NCBI GenBank assembly: GCA_024364735.1
Contig: JAGFNQ010006438.1
Coordinates: 61,083 to 125,082 of the forward strand
Length of the DNA stretch: 64,000 nucleotides
Origin: Boesenbergia rotunda
Taxonomy: Eukaryota; Streptophyta; Magnoliopsida; Zingiberales; Zingiberaceae
Reading direction: 5' to 3'
Shown one piece after another: positions 10,872 through 22,425 of the stretch. The notes below the pieces were generated by a model that worked only from the letters and a program-made list of their open reading frames with translations, did no database searches and was not told where the DNA came from. Both the position numbers and the translations under genes were made by a program. Positions within the stretch are counted from its first letter, which is position 1. Each line of letters begins with the position of its first letter.

Positions 10872-11975
10872 GGATTGATGATTTAATCCAGCCATCGATC
10901 GACCAGCTGCTATAAACTATGATAATAACTGCATTAATTAAAAGTTGTAGCTTATTTCTTCCCTGACAAGCCTGGCGAACCGTGTGAATTGGTTAGACTG
11001 GTTGGGTTATTGAGTGGGTTAGGTGACTAGATAAGCTAAACAAATTGAGTGGATGAGAGATGGATGATGGATAGGGCTTACTTGGCTTATCAAATGGACT
11101 TGACGAAAATTGGGTGAGTTGGAGTCATGCTAGTAAATTGGACGGACCAAGATTGTTAAATTGATTGATTGATTCAAATTGGCTAGATGGTCCAAATATA
11201 AATTGAATCATTTCAATTTTCATACCATTCCACTAGTGCAAGTAACAAATTCCACTTATCATTCCATTCATTCCCTACTGCAAAATATAACCTTAGATTG
11301 TCTAGTTTCTTTAAATCCTTCCTCTAACAAGACGTGCAGATGAAAATACCTTTCAGTATTATATACCAAGATAGGCCTTTTCTTATTGTTAGAAGCTTAG
11401 ATGAATTTCTGAGATTGAATTCTAAATCAATTTATTCTTTTGAGTAAGAAATGATTATATTTAGATTTTGATGTATTGGATTTTTCTAGAATTGAACTGA
11501 TTTAGACAAGGGACAAAAAAAAGAATGTATCACTTATTGACCCTTTTTTATCTTCTCAAATTTGATGCTGGGATATCTATATGGCGTTTTAGTAGTGTGT
11601 CAGAATATGCCAAACCTATAACTTGTTAGCCAATTAAGCAGGGAAGTGTAGTAGTATTTGTGCTACATGTTTTACATTTTTCAAGGAACTATTGCTTGAC
11701 AGTAGTATTTTGTTCTTGTTTTCATGAAAATAGCAAACCATCCGAAGATCAAGTGTTCTACCTCTATAAATTTTAACGTTTAAAGAGCATGAATTTGTCT
11801 TAAATATTCTTCATAATCACCTAAATAGTTAGACTTAAGTGCATGTATTAAGATTTCAGTAGGAATCACAGATATATAAATCATTTTACCAAGGGACCAG
11901 AACCAATATCAGTTGGCACCAGAGGAATATGCCTACCTATCTTACCCATTAATCTTGTCTCGTGCATATCAAACA
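10872..11975. other. Spacer between inverted arms, no gene seen
   Basis: This is AT-rich sequence with short direct repeats such as 'ttgattgattgattc' near 11160 and 'gattggttgg'-style runs. No open frame resembles a known protein. Confidence 0.5.
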
Positions 11976-12267
11976 CTACAGTTCATAAAAACAGCAAGCA
12001 ACAAGCCTCAGCCTAAAATAGGGTTTTTTGTGATTACAGAACACTGTCCAGAGTATTACAGAGAAAAAGAGTTTTTCTTTCACTTTACAATTGTTAAAGA
12101 CACAAAGGAGGAAAAAAACCAACAAAGATGTGGATCTAATTGGAACGGAGATAATAATTAGAGAAATCATAAAGCTTAAACATCACATATCAGTAGTCAA
12201 ACTGCCAAACAGAAGAACATGCTAGCAGATGATCGACAACATATTCATTTAGGCAACATATAAATAC
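11976..12267 (-). repeat. Right arm of the inverted duplication, cut by a Gypsy LTR
   Basis: This is the inverted copy of 10580-10871. It stops exactly where the LTR at 12268 starts (TGATCCGGG), so the original duplication was probably longer on this side and the Gypsy insertion is younger than the duplication. Confidence 0.88.
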
Positions 12268-12429
12268 TGATCCGGGTGAATGATTTTTGAAGGGGATTGG
12301 AGGCCCGGTCGGGTTCGATCGAGTATGATCCGGGTCAGAAAAGGTTAAGCCGGGTTGTCCCCGGTCGTATGGGCCGGGCCTGAGGCTTAGCAGGAAGAGT
12401 AGAGGTCGAGACAAATAAGGCCCCAGTTC

Positions 12430-12650
12430 GGGGTCGGACGCCCGAGGAGGGTCACTCGTGGTCGGTCACCTGAGATCGGCCACTCGGGGTCGGTCACCCG
12501 AGGTCGGCCACTCGGGGTCGGTCACCCGAGGTCGGCCACTCGGGGTCGGACGCCCGAGGAGGGCCACTCGGGGTCAGTCACCCGAGGTCGGCCACTCGGG
12601 GTCGGTCACCCTAGGTCGCCCACTCAAGCTCGGTCGCCCAGGGTCGGTCA
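12430..12650 (+). repeat. Minisatellite inside the Gypsy LTR
   Basis: About eight diverged copies of a ~25-bp unit, 'GGTCACCCGAGGTCGGCC' plus 'ACTCGGG'. The open frame across it is repetitive and not protein-coding. A similar GAGTTGG-TCTCGGG array occurs in the other Gypsy LTR at 40385-40590. Confidence 0.85.
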
Positions 12651-14139
12651 CTCGGAGCTTATCATCCGAGCTCAACTGCTCGATATCGGCTCTCCCAGGT
12701 CACTCAACAGGTCGGTTACGCGGGTCAGGTGTCCCTAGCCGAGCGCCTCGAGTTTGCCCCATGTGCGGAGGCTTAGGATCCAGACTTACCCGACCAACTC
12801 AGACTGTTAGTTAGGGCGAGTCGACCGAACAATTATAGGACCACTTTACAGTAATAATGTGGCAGACCTCTGACATAATCATTACCTGACAGAGCCGCCT
12901 GACAGGGTCGCCGAATGTTGATGTGAATCAGAAGAGGGAGTGTAGACAAGGTGTCAGGCGGCTGTGGCAGTCTCACAAAGCTAATAAAGCTGCCATGGGT
13001 TCAGTCTGCCAACTGACCATACCTTAATGAGACATGATAGCTCTGACAAAGCAGAGAGCTTCCTCTCCCCTATATAAACCCTCCCTTTGGGCTCCAAGAG
13101 AGGGATTGCTATCATTTGCAACCTCTGTTGGAACCCGAATGGCTAGAGGGGGGTGAATATAGCCAATCACTTTGACCTTTGGCACAAATCGAATTTCTGC
13201 ACTCAACTTATCAGTAGCACAGCGGAAGAAATAATCACAGAGTAAGCAGAAAACAGAAAACGAAAGCAAAGCAGACACACTAGCAAGATTGCTAACAAGG
13301 AGGGTTTACAAGGTTCGGGGATAACTTGCCCCTACTCCTTGGCATACCCTTAAGGTGGGCGATCCCTTGATCGTCGGCAGATCAAGCACTGGTTAACACC
13401 GGATAGAAGACAACCTCCTTCTCGGTGGAGAAACCTCTCCACAGCGTTTCAATCACAGATTTAAGTTTAAGCACAAAGAAACAACAAGAAGGATCTTACT
13501 CAAGCACTTAGCAAAGACAAGAACACAGCAAGCTTTCCTGAGCTCCACCCAGCGGCGATCTCACGCAAGAAACCCTTCCTCGTGTCCTCCCGCTGTCGGA
13601 CTCCAAGCCTCTTGTTCTGTCCTTCAAGCGCTCAAGTAAAGAATGATTGCTTCTCAGATTCTATTGCTTGCCCAAGATGATGACCTTCAGAATGTGCAAG
13701 CTAGATGTGGAGAACACAAGGCGCAGCAAGAACTTAGTTCGCGAATTCTGCTTCATCGAAGCCTTTTTTCGCCCTTTTGTTTCTCCACTCAGCACCAGGT
13801 GACAGCATCTCCTGCAGCCTCCAGCTGCTTCTCTGCCAATGCAGCTACCACTGAGCCCTTCCTAGACTTCCTGAGCTCCCCAGCCAAGCTCCAGTCAGCA
13901 GCTCCAGTCTGCAGCTCCGGCCGTTGCAACCTGAGATGGAAAACAGACAAACCTGCTCCAAGGAAAGCCTCCATTGACTTCTCCTTGAGTGTTTGAATCC
14001 TCCCCTGTCACCTGCAGCTTAATCATAGTGTTAGAGCAGTATATCAAACAGCAAATCATATATCAGATGTTAAGCGCAGAGAATCAGATACGTTTAGACG
14101 CGATCAGAGCGTCTGACAGTGCATTTTGAATTAAAGTGA

Positions 14140-14740
14140 TCGGTCACCGGACCGATCAGAGAGCCTCCTGATCGGTCACCAGACCGATCAGGCTGGGTCC
14201 AGACCGATCAGGCTCCGTCCTGATCAGTCCCCAATGCTCGATTAGAAATCGCGATTTCTTTGGGACTCTCCTGGATCGATCACCAGACCGATCCCAGGTT
14301 GTGGGTCGATCACCCGACCGATCCACCCCTTTATCGGGCGATTTCTGAGTTCGCAGTCCAGATCCCCTGATCGATCACAGGACCGATCAGGAAACCTCCT
14401 GATCGGTCACCAGATCGATCAGGTAGTGACCAGACCGATCAGGCTCCGTCCTGATCGATCATAGTGAGGAACCTGCGATGCTGGATCGTTCTCCAGAACG
14501 ATCTGCACAGTGATCCTGATCGGTCACCAGACCGATCAGGAGCAGTTCAGCAAGGGAACTCAACCTCACTGTTTGTTCGCTGATCGGTCACCAGACCGAT
14601 CAGGAGCAAAGCAATGGGTGAAACGCGTACTCCCTGATCGGTCACCAGACCGATCAGTCATCGCTGGATCGGTCACCAGACCGATCCACGAAGGAGCACC
14701 GTGCCAACTCCCTGATCGGTCACCAGACCGATCCAAGGGT
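14140..14740. repeat. Palindromic minisatellite GATCGGTCACC/AGACCGATC
   Basis: Around a dozen copies of GATCGGTCACCAGACCGATC, each a 20-bp near-perfect palindrome, are spaced 20-70 bp apart, some degenerate ('gatcgatcac'). The open frames on both strands rich in DRSPDRS are by-products of the repeat. Confidence 0.9.
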
Positions 14741-14744
14741 TCCA

Positions 14745-15190
14745 ACCTAGCCCTCCAAGCTAGGGTTTCATCCACCTTAGCCCTCCAAGCTAAGAATTTT
14801 TCACCTAACCCTCCAAGTTGAGAATTTGCACCTAACCCTCCAAGTTAGGACTTTTCACCTAGCCCTCCAAGCTAGGACTTTTCACCTAGCCCTCCAAGCT
14901 AGGACTTTTCACCCAACTCTTCCGGATTAGGACTTTTCCAAACCTAGCCCTCCAAGCTAGGACCTGACCCTCCAAGCCAGGACTTTTTCACCTAACTCTC
15001 CAAGATGGGAATTTGCACCTAACCCTCCAAGTTAGGACTTTTCACCTAGCCCTCCAAGCTAGGACTTTTCACCCACCTCTTCCGAATTAGGACTTTTCAC
15101 ACACCTAGCCCTCCAAGCTAGGATTTTTAACACCTAACCCTCCAGGTTAGGATTTTGCAACACCTAGCCCTCCAAGCTAGGATTTTCCAT
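14745..15190. repeat. Tandem repeat with CTAGCCCTCCAAGCTAGG core
   Basis: About fifteen copies of a ~27-bp unit, CCTAGCCCTCCAAGCTAGGA followed by CTTTTCA. Each unit contains the short inverted repeat CTAGC/GCTAG (or TAACC/GGTTA in variants). Confidence 0.9.
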
Positions 15191-15464
15191 ACCATGCCTG
15201 ATCCCCGATCAGGACTTAATCATAATCAATAATCATCCACCTAATCTAAAATCGGTGTCAACACCAAAACAACAATTAGGGCCAGACTGCATCAACAACC
15301 TCAACTCTACTTTGAGTGCCCCATTGTGGTCCGACCCGAGTGAGTGGTATCTGACCCATGGTTAAGCCCGAGCCCGACCCCCGTGCTACAGCAGACCGGG
15401 TCGTCTTGGTCAGACCGAGTCATCCGAGTGAGAACCGATCTTCACTTGTCGACAGGATCAAATT

Positions 15465-15480
15465 TGGCGCCGTCTGTGGG
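15465..15480 (+). other. Gypsy primer-binding site
   Basis: TGGCGCCGTCTGTGGG lies four bases after the LTR end. This is the sequence found at this position in Tat-lineage plant Gypsy elements, and it fixes the plus orientation of the element. Confidence 0.85.
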
Positions 15481-15504
15481 AATCTGCCTGATCAAAAGTT
15501 GAAG

Positions 15505-16945
15505 ATGAGTGACTCCAACAGGGTGACCGTTACTCTGTCACAAGAAGACCTTAATTTGCTGGTATCAGCCAAAGCCCAGAAGGTAGTAGCTGAACAGAAG
15601 GCGATCGCCCGTCATATGCAAGAAGGTCCTGCCGAGCCAACAACTCACGTTGGCACTGAAGGAGGAGTTCTCCAGGGGAACAACCCTCATTTTCATCGAG
15701 CACGGTTCGACCCAGCAGAGGGGGCAGGACAGTCTGATCCTCATGAAGCTTCTTCCAGTCAAGGCAGAGCCAACAAAGGGAAAGCTCCCCTCAGCCAGAC
15801 CCCGGTCGAGCATACCGGGTTCCCCTATTACAGTCAAGTCTTACAAGAACCAATTCCCAAGCACTTCCGACTCCTATCCATCCCCGAATATGGAGGGGTT
15901 ACAGACCCGGAAGAGCATCTGATGAAGTTTGAGAACGCTGCGCTGCTGCATCAATATTCAGATGGTATCAAATGCCGAGCCTTCCTGACCACCTTGGCGG
16001 GGCTGACTCAACGATTATTTGACAGACTCCCAGAGGGATCTGTGTGGGACTTTGCTGATTTCAAGAGATTGTTTCTCCAACACTTCGCAAGCAGCAAGAG
16101 ACGCCATAAGACCAGCTTGAACCTCTTCACCTTGAAGCAGGGCCCCAAGGAGCCCTTGAAGGCTTACATTAGAAGATTCAATCAGGTCGCACTGGATGTA
16201 CCTACCGCCACATCTGAGGTGCTGATTAGCGCCTTTGCCCAGGCCTTACAGGAAAGCGAATTCTTCAGGTCATTGATCCGGAAGCCTCCAAAGGACTTTG
16301 AAAGCCTCCTGGGCAAAGCTACTAAGTATGTAGATGTGGAAGAAGCGTAAGCTGCCAGACGGCCGGAAGCCAAACCTACTCCCGAGACTCCTCAACATCA
16401 CCAAAGACCTATGCCTCCTGGAGGACCTCTCAGAAGTCCCCGAGCTATGGGACACAGGTCAGGAGCCGAGCGGGGTATAGTTTAGTAGGTGGCTCAGGGT
16501 TGCCTCCCTGCCAGATGGCAACCCTACTGTTCCTTCCATAATAGCCACACCCACGACCTCCAGGACTGCTGACAAGCTAGTCAGGGTCGAGGTCGCACCG
16601 GTCGAGGGACCCCGAGAGGAGCTCATCAGGGAGGTGGTCGAGACAGGGGAAGAACACCACCGAATCAGCAAGAGCCCAATGCCCGAGCGACCACTCCTGC
16701 TGCCAGACAATTATTCCCGACCCCCGACTCACCCGGGCAAGGGAACTCCAATGAAGAACAAACTAACCAACAGAATGTTGTGCATGGGTCCATCAATGTG
16801 ATCTCCTGTGGCCCTACTTATGGAGACTCTAACCGAGCTCGGAAGTCCGAGGTTAGACGTCTGGACATCTATCAAGTGGGCAGCAGCTCGGCCCAAGCCC
16901 AAGGACCACAAATTAGTTTTGGCCCTTCAGACCTGCAGGGAGTGG
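15505..16945 (+). pseudogene. gag: Gypsy (Tat-like) gag and start of protease, broken
   Basis: The likely start is ATG 15505 (MSDSNRVTVTLSQEDLNLL), just after the primer site; the frame open from 15358 extends into the LTR. The retrotransposon gag domain is clear at 15835-16345: PKHFRLLSIPEYGGVTDPEEH, then DFADFKRLFLQHFASSKR and LKQGPKEPLKAYIRRFNQ. A TAA at 16348-16350 interrupts the capsid end, and further stops or frameshifts follow near 16485. Coding resumes near 16780 with the segment before the protease (NVISCGPTYGDSN … GPQISFGPSDLQGVE). The sequence ends at about 16945 at the Copia LTR remnant, so reverse transcriptase and integrase are absent. Not functional. Confidence 0.85.
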
Positions 16946-17138
16946 AATATAGAATTGCCCGTCGTAAACGGTCAAGGACCGTGGGTCTTGGAGTAGGAGC
17001 CGACTACGACTCCGAACCAAGTAAAAACAAAAGTGTTAGCGATTGTTTTTGCTTTTCCGCAGCGCAATTATTCTTAGTATTTTCGAAATTTATCGAACGA
17101 TATTCACCCCCCCTCTATCGTTTCTAACCGATCCCACA
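16946..17138 (+). mobile_element. 3' end of the Copia 5' LTR
   Basis: It ends TATTCACCCCCCCTCTATCG … GATCCCACA, followed directly by the primer site. It is the reverse-complement match of the LTR start seen on the plus strand at 3160. About 190 bp survive; the left boundary is set by where the Gypsy protein homology stops and is approximate. Confidence 0.75.
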
Positions 17139-17140
17139 AG

Positions 17141-17152
17141 TGGTATCAGAGC
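17141..17152 (+). other. Copia primer-binding site (initiator tRNA-Met)
   Basis: TGGTATCAGAGC, the classical plant Copia primer-binding site, lies two bases after the LTR CA end. Confidence 0.9.
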
Positions 17153-17737
17153 GGGTGACTCAAACTTGGTGCAACCACCAGTTGAGTATTTTTTTCGGAT
17201 TTTCGAATTTTAATTATTTATTTTCGATCATATTTTTCTCGTTAATCGAGGTTAGTGCAACACCATTCGATTTTTTTTTCTTTATCACTATTTTTTCAGC
17301 ACTACTAATCGAAGACTTAGTCTTGGGACGAGTTTTTTTTTTCTTGTAATTTTTCAGTTAAAATCTAATGGTCTTGCAAGAGGGTTACAACACCGTCAGC
17401 CCACCTCTCTTCAGTGGAGAAGACTTCTCCTACTGGAAAAGTAGAATGGAGGTCCATCTGAAAACTCAGGTGACATGTGGATCATTATCCAATCTGGACT
17501 GGAAATACCGAAAAATGCACAAGGCGTGGTGCAATACTACACCGAGTGGGACGACCCACTAAAGAAGAAAATCGAGGCCGACGCAAAAGCGACTCAAACC
17601 TTGCAATGCGGCCTGACAAAAGAGGAGTTGAACTGTGTAGGACCCTTCAGCAGCGCCAAGGAGCTCTGGAACAAGCTGATTGAGCTACATGAAGGTACAT
17701 CTGACACCAGAATTAGGGATGGCAATTTTCCCCGCGG

Positions 17738-17885
17738 ATTTGGATATCCGCGGGGAAAATCCGAAACGGGGCGGATTTGGGGAGGTACTATCGGGTTTGG
17801 ATTCGGGTTCGGGGATTTTTAAAAATCCCCGAAACAGATTGGGGCGGGTATGGGGATGCTATCCCCATCCCCGAACCCGCCCCGA
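17738..17885. repeat. Left subterminal repeats of the hAT element
   Basis: Short inverted GGGGAT/ATCCCC and CGGGG/CCCCG motifs run from about 17738 to 17885, mirroring the right subterminal array. In hAT elements such motifs are transposase-binding sites; that role here is inference. Confidence 0.7.
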
Positions 17886-18749
17886 TATATTTAAGAATAA
17901 TAAAATATTAATAATTATTAAAATAATTTCAATAATATTAATATTAAAGATTTTTGTGAGTTTGTGTTTGTGAAACCCTAATCATCTCGACATCTCACAT
18001 TCTCACTCGCCGCCTCCCAAGTTCCACGGCTCCCACCGAATCTCTTCGACTTTTCTCTGCTCCGGTGCTCCCAGTCGCCGCCGGCCGCTCCCAGCCGTCT
18101 TCAAGACTTCAACTCTTCTCTTCTCTGCTCCCAGTCGTCGATCCCAGCTGTCTTCAACTCTTCTCTTCTACAGTCGCCGTCTTCTCTGCTCCCAGTCGCC
18201 GTCTTCTCTGCTCCGAGTCATCGCTCCCAGCCGCCACTCGCAGACTCGCTCACTCGTCGCTGCAGAAGAACTTGGCTGTAGGCTGTGTGCACTTGGTGAA
18301 TGGTGAGTGACGAAAAGTTCCTCTTTTTTTTTGAAAAAAAATACTCTATAGGATGAAAAGAGCATGTATAATACCTTTTCGACTGGATACCAATGGTCGA
18401 AGTGCATTCTTCCAGTAAATCTCGAAGGTTTAATACTGAGATGTGAGGATTCTTCATAAGTCGATGTCATACCGGTATAGAGCATATATTTAGCCGTTCA
18501 ACAGTAAAAATATCTTATTTTAGATGTTTAATTCGAGAGTTGATGAATTTATTGTCATATGTTTGAGATCAAGTGATCATCCTACAAGGAAATGTTTCTT
18601 CTTGGTTGGGCAACTTGTTGGGGCTTCATCTTCTGTGATATTTGAGCGAATATATATACTCAGTACAAAGTTTAGTTTTATTATAGTTTGCAATCTTGCT
18701 TTTCATTATTATTATTTATGCATTTTGATATAATGATATATTATCTCAG

Positions 18750-21135
18750 ATGGAAATGAATGATAAAGAGGTTGAGGATGCTAATCAAAATGCTCCAACT
18801 ATGGGAAGTCAAGCACTTGGATTGACAACTTCACAGCCCCAAAATGAGAGTGTTTCGATCGATGCAAACGAAACACCTCCAAATGAGAATTTAGATGCTG
18901 AAAGCAAGGGATCAGAGGGTGGAAATAAAAGAAAATTTAGATCTCCTGCATGGGATCATTTCGAGAGAAAGCTAATTGGAGGAAAATGGAAAGCGATTTG
19001 CAAAGATTGTAAGAAGTCTTTAGGTGGTGAAAGTAAGAATGGTACAAGTCATTTACTTGATCACATCAAATCATGTTTGTTCAAAAAATAGAAGACCATA
19101 AAACAATCAATATTGCAACCAACAAAATCCGATGATGGGGCAACAATGCTTGGGGCATATCATTTCAACCAAGATCAGGGGAGGGCAGAGCTTGCCAATA
19201 TGATTACATTGCATGAGTATCCTTTATCGATGGTTGATCATGTGGAATTTAGAAGGTACTTTTATTCCTTACAACCTTTATTTAAAGTTGTTTCTCGAAA
19301 CACAATCAAAAATGACATCATGAAGATATTTGAGTATCAAAGAGATCAAACAATGAAATTATTAGACTCAAATGCTAGTCGGATTGCATTGACAATTGAT
19401 ATGTGGACGGCAAGTAATCAGAAAAGAGGATTTATGGCCATCACTTCACATTTCATCGATGTTTCATGGAAATTACAAAGTCGCCTTGTGAGGTAAAATT
19501 TGTTCAGCTCTTTAATGTTGTACTTGTAATTACCATTAAAAATATTACTATTATTATTAAAATTTATTCTATTTGTTTTGTTACTAGGTTTGTATATGTG
19601 TCATGTCCGCATACTGCCGAGGTCCTTGCAAATGTCCTTGTTGATTGCCTCTTGGATTGGAACTTGGATCGTAAGTTATTTACTTTAACTGTTGATAATT
19701 GCACAACTAATGATGCAATGATTGATCTTATTCTAGACAAACTTCCTCCAAGTTCACTAATTTTAGAAGGAAAGTTATTTCACATGCGATGCTATGCCCA
19801 TATTTTAAATTTGGTTGTGAGGGATGGGCTAGACTTAATTAGTGATAGTATTGAAGTTATTCGTTATAGTGTTGGATTTTGGACAGCAACGCCAAAAAGA
19901 GATGAAAAATTTGTTGAAACAGCTCGACAATTGAAGGTTCCTAGCACTAAAAAATTGGAACTTGATTGCAAAACACGGTGGAACTCTACATATTTAATGC
20001 TTAATACCGCATTGGAATATAAAGATGTGTTTGCTCGTTTGAAGCAACGTGAGGCTTTATATAAAAGAATTCCCACAGAAGAAGATTGGTCAAAAGTGGG
20101 ACAGATTTCTTCTAGATTAGAAATGTTTTATGATGCCACAGAGTTGTTTTCAGGGACTAAATATCCCACTATAAATCTTTTCTTCTCAACTATTTGCGAT
20201 ATTAAGTTGGCAATTAGTGATTGGCTTCTTTCAGATGATAGCGTGGTGAAAACAATGGCAACAAATATGAAAGTAAAGTTTGAAAAGTATTGGGATGTGA
20301 TGAATTGTTTGTTGGCAATTGGGAGCATTTTAGATCCAAGGTATAAGATGAAGACAATTCAGTTCTATTATCCTCTTATTTATGGTGATTTGTCTTCATT
20401 TGAGATTCAAAAAATAAAATACAAGTTATGTGACATGGTTGAAGAGTATAAGAAGAAATCTAAACAATCTCAAGAAGTGAAAGTTTCACAATATTCATCT
20501 TCAAGGCCTCCACTTCCTAAACGTAGTAGTTATGCCGATAAATTTGAGATGTTTATGGACTCTAATATTAGTACTGAAAATGAAAAGTCAGACTTGGATT
20601 ATTATTTAGAAGAGTCACTCTTGCCAAGAAATACAAGTGACTTTGATATCTTGTGTTGGTGGAAGACAAATGGGATCAAATATCCCATCTTGCATGATAT
20701 TGCTAAGGATGTATTGGCCATTCCTGTGACAACTGTTGCTTCTGAATCAACATTCAGTACTAGTGGTAGAGTTTTAAGTGCTCACCGTAGTAGGCTTCAT
20801 CCTAAAACTGTGGAGGCTTTGATGTGCGCTCGAGATTGGTTATGGAGTGAAATTCAAGGTACTAAAAAGTTTCAACTGAAGCAATATCAAATATTTCATT
20901 CTTTTCATTTGTAATATACTAATATTTGTTATTTGTTTTGTCTTAATTATTAGATTCTACAATTTCAAATGATCAAAAGTTCGATAATGATTTTGATATA
21001 GAGGTAAGTAATAAGTTATTTTTGTTATTGTATTAAAGTGTTTTAAGTTTATCTATATATTTTTTTCCTGTATGCCTTAATATCTTGTAGGAGTTGGAGT
21101 CATACTCATGCATGGGATCTCCTTCTATCTCTTAA
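18750..21135 (+). pseudogene. hAT transposase (BED finger, Ac-like) with one stop codon
   Basis: The gene model is 18750-19492, 19588-20858, 20954-21003 and 21091-21135, all introns GT…AG, giving 703 codons in one frame. A single TAG at 19089-19091 breaks it after …SHLLDHIKSCLFKK. Domains: a BED-type zinc finger at about residues 70-112 (W-D-H-F, then C-x2-C in CKDCKKS and H…H/C further on); the RNase H-like core containing LTIDMWTASNQKRG; and the hAT C-terminal dimerisation domain (LDYYLEESLLPR … LAIPVTTVASESTFS … RDWL). The enzyme would cut and paste the flanking element in the nucleus. Readthrough would be needed for a full product, and I see no second damaging change. Confidence 0.85.
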
Positions 21136-22201
21136 TTATCTAATGGGAAAGTTGCGTAAACCATTTCAGTCTCTGCATTTCCAGGCAGCAAGGTAAGAAG
21201 AGTTTTATATATTTAAAAATGGCTTGAAATATATTTGTCATTTATGCTATTGAGTTGAGAATGTGAGATGATTAGGGGGCCCTCCCAACAGAAACACATC
21301 ATTTTAGAGCGCTTTTCTTTAGAAGTTGCAGTCACATATCATACTGATAGCTGATCAATTTGATAAAATTTCAGAGCGTCAGCTGCACTGAATCAATCAA
21401 GCAACTTGGCACGACTTCATCTGCTTGTGAGTTATCGTCGGCTAATCTCACTCATTATCGATGCACTAGTTGAGTTGGAGTTAACTTTTGTTCGAATATG
21501 GCAAACTCTGGAGCCCCAGTGAGTAATTGGAATGGTAGCTTGTGGTTTCTCCTTGCATCAATGTGGAAAATGAAACAGAAAGTGGTAAATTTATATTCAT
21601 GTGTGTGCAAATAATTTCAATCTTTACCAGTAAAAGAATGGGGAGATTTGCTGGAATCAATAACATTATCAGAATCTAATGTCTTGTAATGTTTGGATTT
21701 GCCATCTTGTCTACCATATGGTAATTTTTAAGAACTGAAAGTTCCTCTGTTATTTTCAAGCTAATTCAAGATGAAGATTGCTGGAAAATGTATAATTTCA
21801 TGATTTTTTTTGTTTTTAGCTGCAACAATATTTTTATTAGCAAAGGACTAACTGGGGCTTAATTTTTCAAAATTAGGTTTTGGTGTCAATTTTCAATGGG
21901 TGTGTGACTTTTTCATGCAAAGAATAATTGTATTAAGATAAAATATCTTTCTTGATTTATTTGTTTGTATTTTGTCATTGAGAGGACAATACTATATTGT
22001 TTGGAATGAATGATATCTTTTTTCGCTCTAATAATCCACAATTAGACTTCAAACATTAGATGAAGGATAGTTGAATACAATTATTTATTGAAGCATATTT
22101 AGTTTTAATATTTCTTAATGGCATTACTGTGTTATTTATTTGTTTCTATTTTTTTATAGAGCTGATGATGCCATGGAAATTAACGATATTATTTTTCGCA
22201 A

Positions 22202-22425
22202 GTGGGGACGAGGACGGGGATGGGGATGAGGACGGGGACGGGGACGGAGATGGGGATGGGGACGGGGACGGGGATGGGGACGGGGATGGAGATTTACTCC
22301 CCGTGGGTTCGGGGACGGGGATTCCCCGATTAAGTAGAAGCGGGGATGGGGACGGGGACGGGGATGGAGATCTATTTCGGGGACGGGGATGGGGATGGCA
22401 AACCCGTCCCCGACCCGCCCCATTG
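22202..22425. repeat. Right subterminal GGGGA(C/T) repeats of the hAT element
   Basis: An array of GGGGACGGGGATGG units covers most of this stretch. The open frames encoding GDGDGD or SPSPSP across it are repeat artefacts. The run of G-triplets and G-quartets could form G-quadruplexes. Confidence 0.85.

Larger units (their letters stand above)
13126..15297 (-). mobile_element. Solo SIRE-like Copia LTR nested in the Gypsy LTR
   Basis: The ends are TGTTGGAACCC and GCATCAACA, flanked by a perfect 5-bp target duplication ACCTC (13121-13125 and 15298-15302). There is no internal region, so it is a solo LTR of 2172 bp formed by LTR-LTR recombination. Orientation is minus: the GAGGGGGGTGAATA block next to 13126 is, in the dated family copy at 17138, adjacent to the primer-binding site. 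The interior carries two tandem-repeat families, listed separately. Confidence 0.88.
12268..15460 (+). mobile_element. Gypsy 5' LTR, split by a nested solo LTR
   Basis: It starts TGATCCGGGTGAATG and ends GACAGGATCA, so the termini are TGATCC/GGATCA, a perfect 6-bp inverted repeat with canonical TG…CA. The primer-binding site follows at once (15465). Removing the nested Copia solo LTR (13126-15297) and its duplicated ACCTC gives an LTR of about 1.02 kb. The 3' LTR is not in the window: the internal region is broken off at about 16945. A 'cctatataaaccctcc' TATA-like stretch at about 13070 lies where an LTR promoter would be expected. Confidence 0.85.

Noticed and set aside
14510..14821. DRSPDRS-rich frames on both strands, reminiscent of SR-type proteins
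   Set aside because: They derive from the GATCGGTCACCAGACCGATC minisatellite; no start context or flanking coding sequence.
3160..17138. Apparent Copia LTR whose start and end are inverted copies of each other
   Set aside because: The plus-strand start at 3160 matches the reverse complement of the LTR 3' end at 17138 simply because the 3160 element lies on the minus strand.
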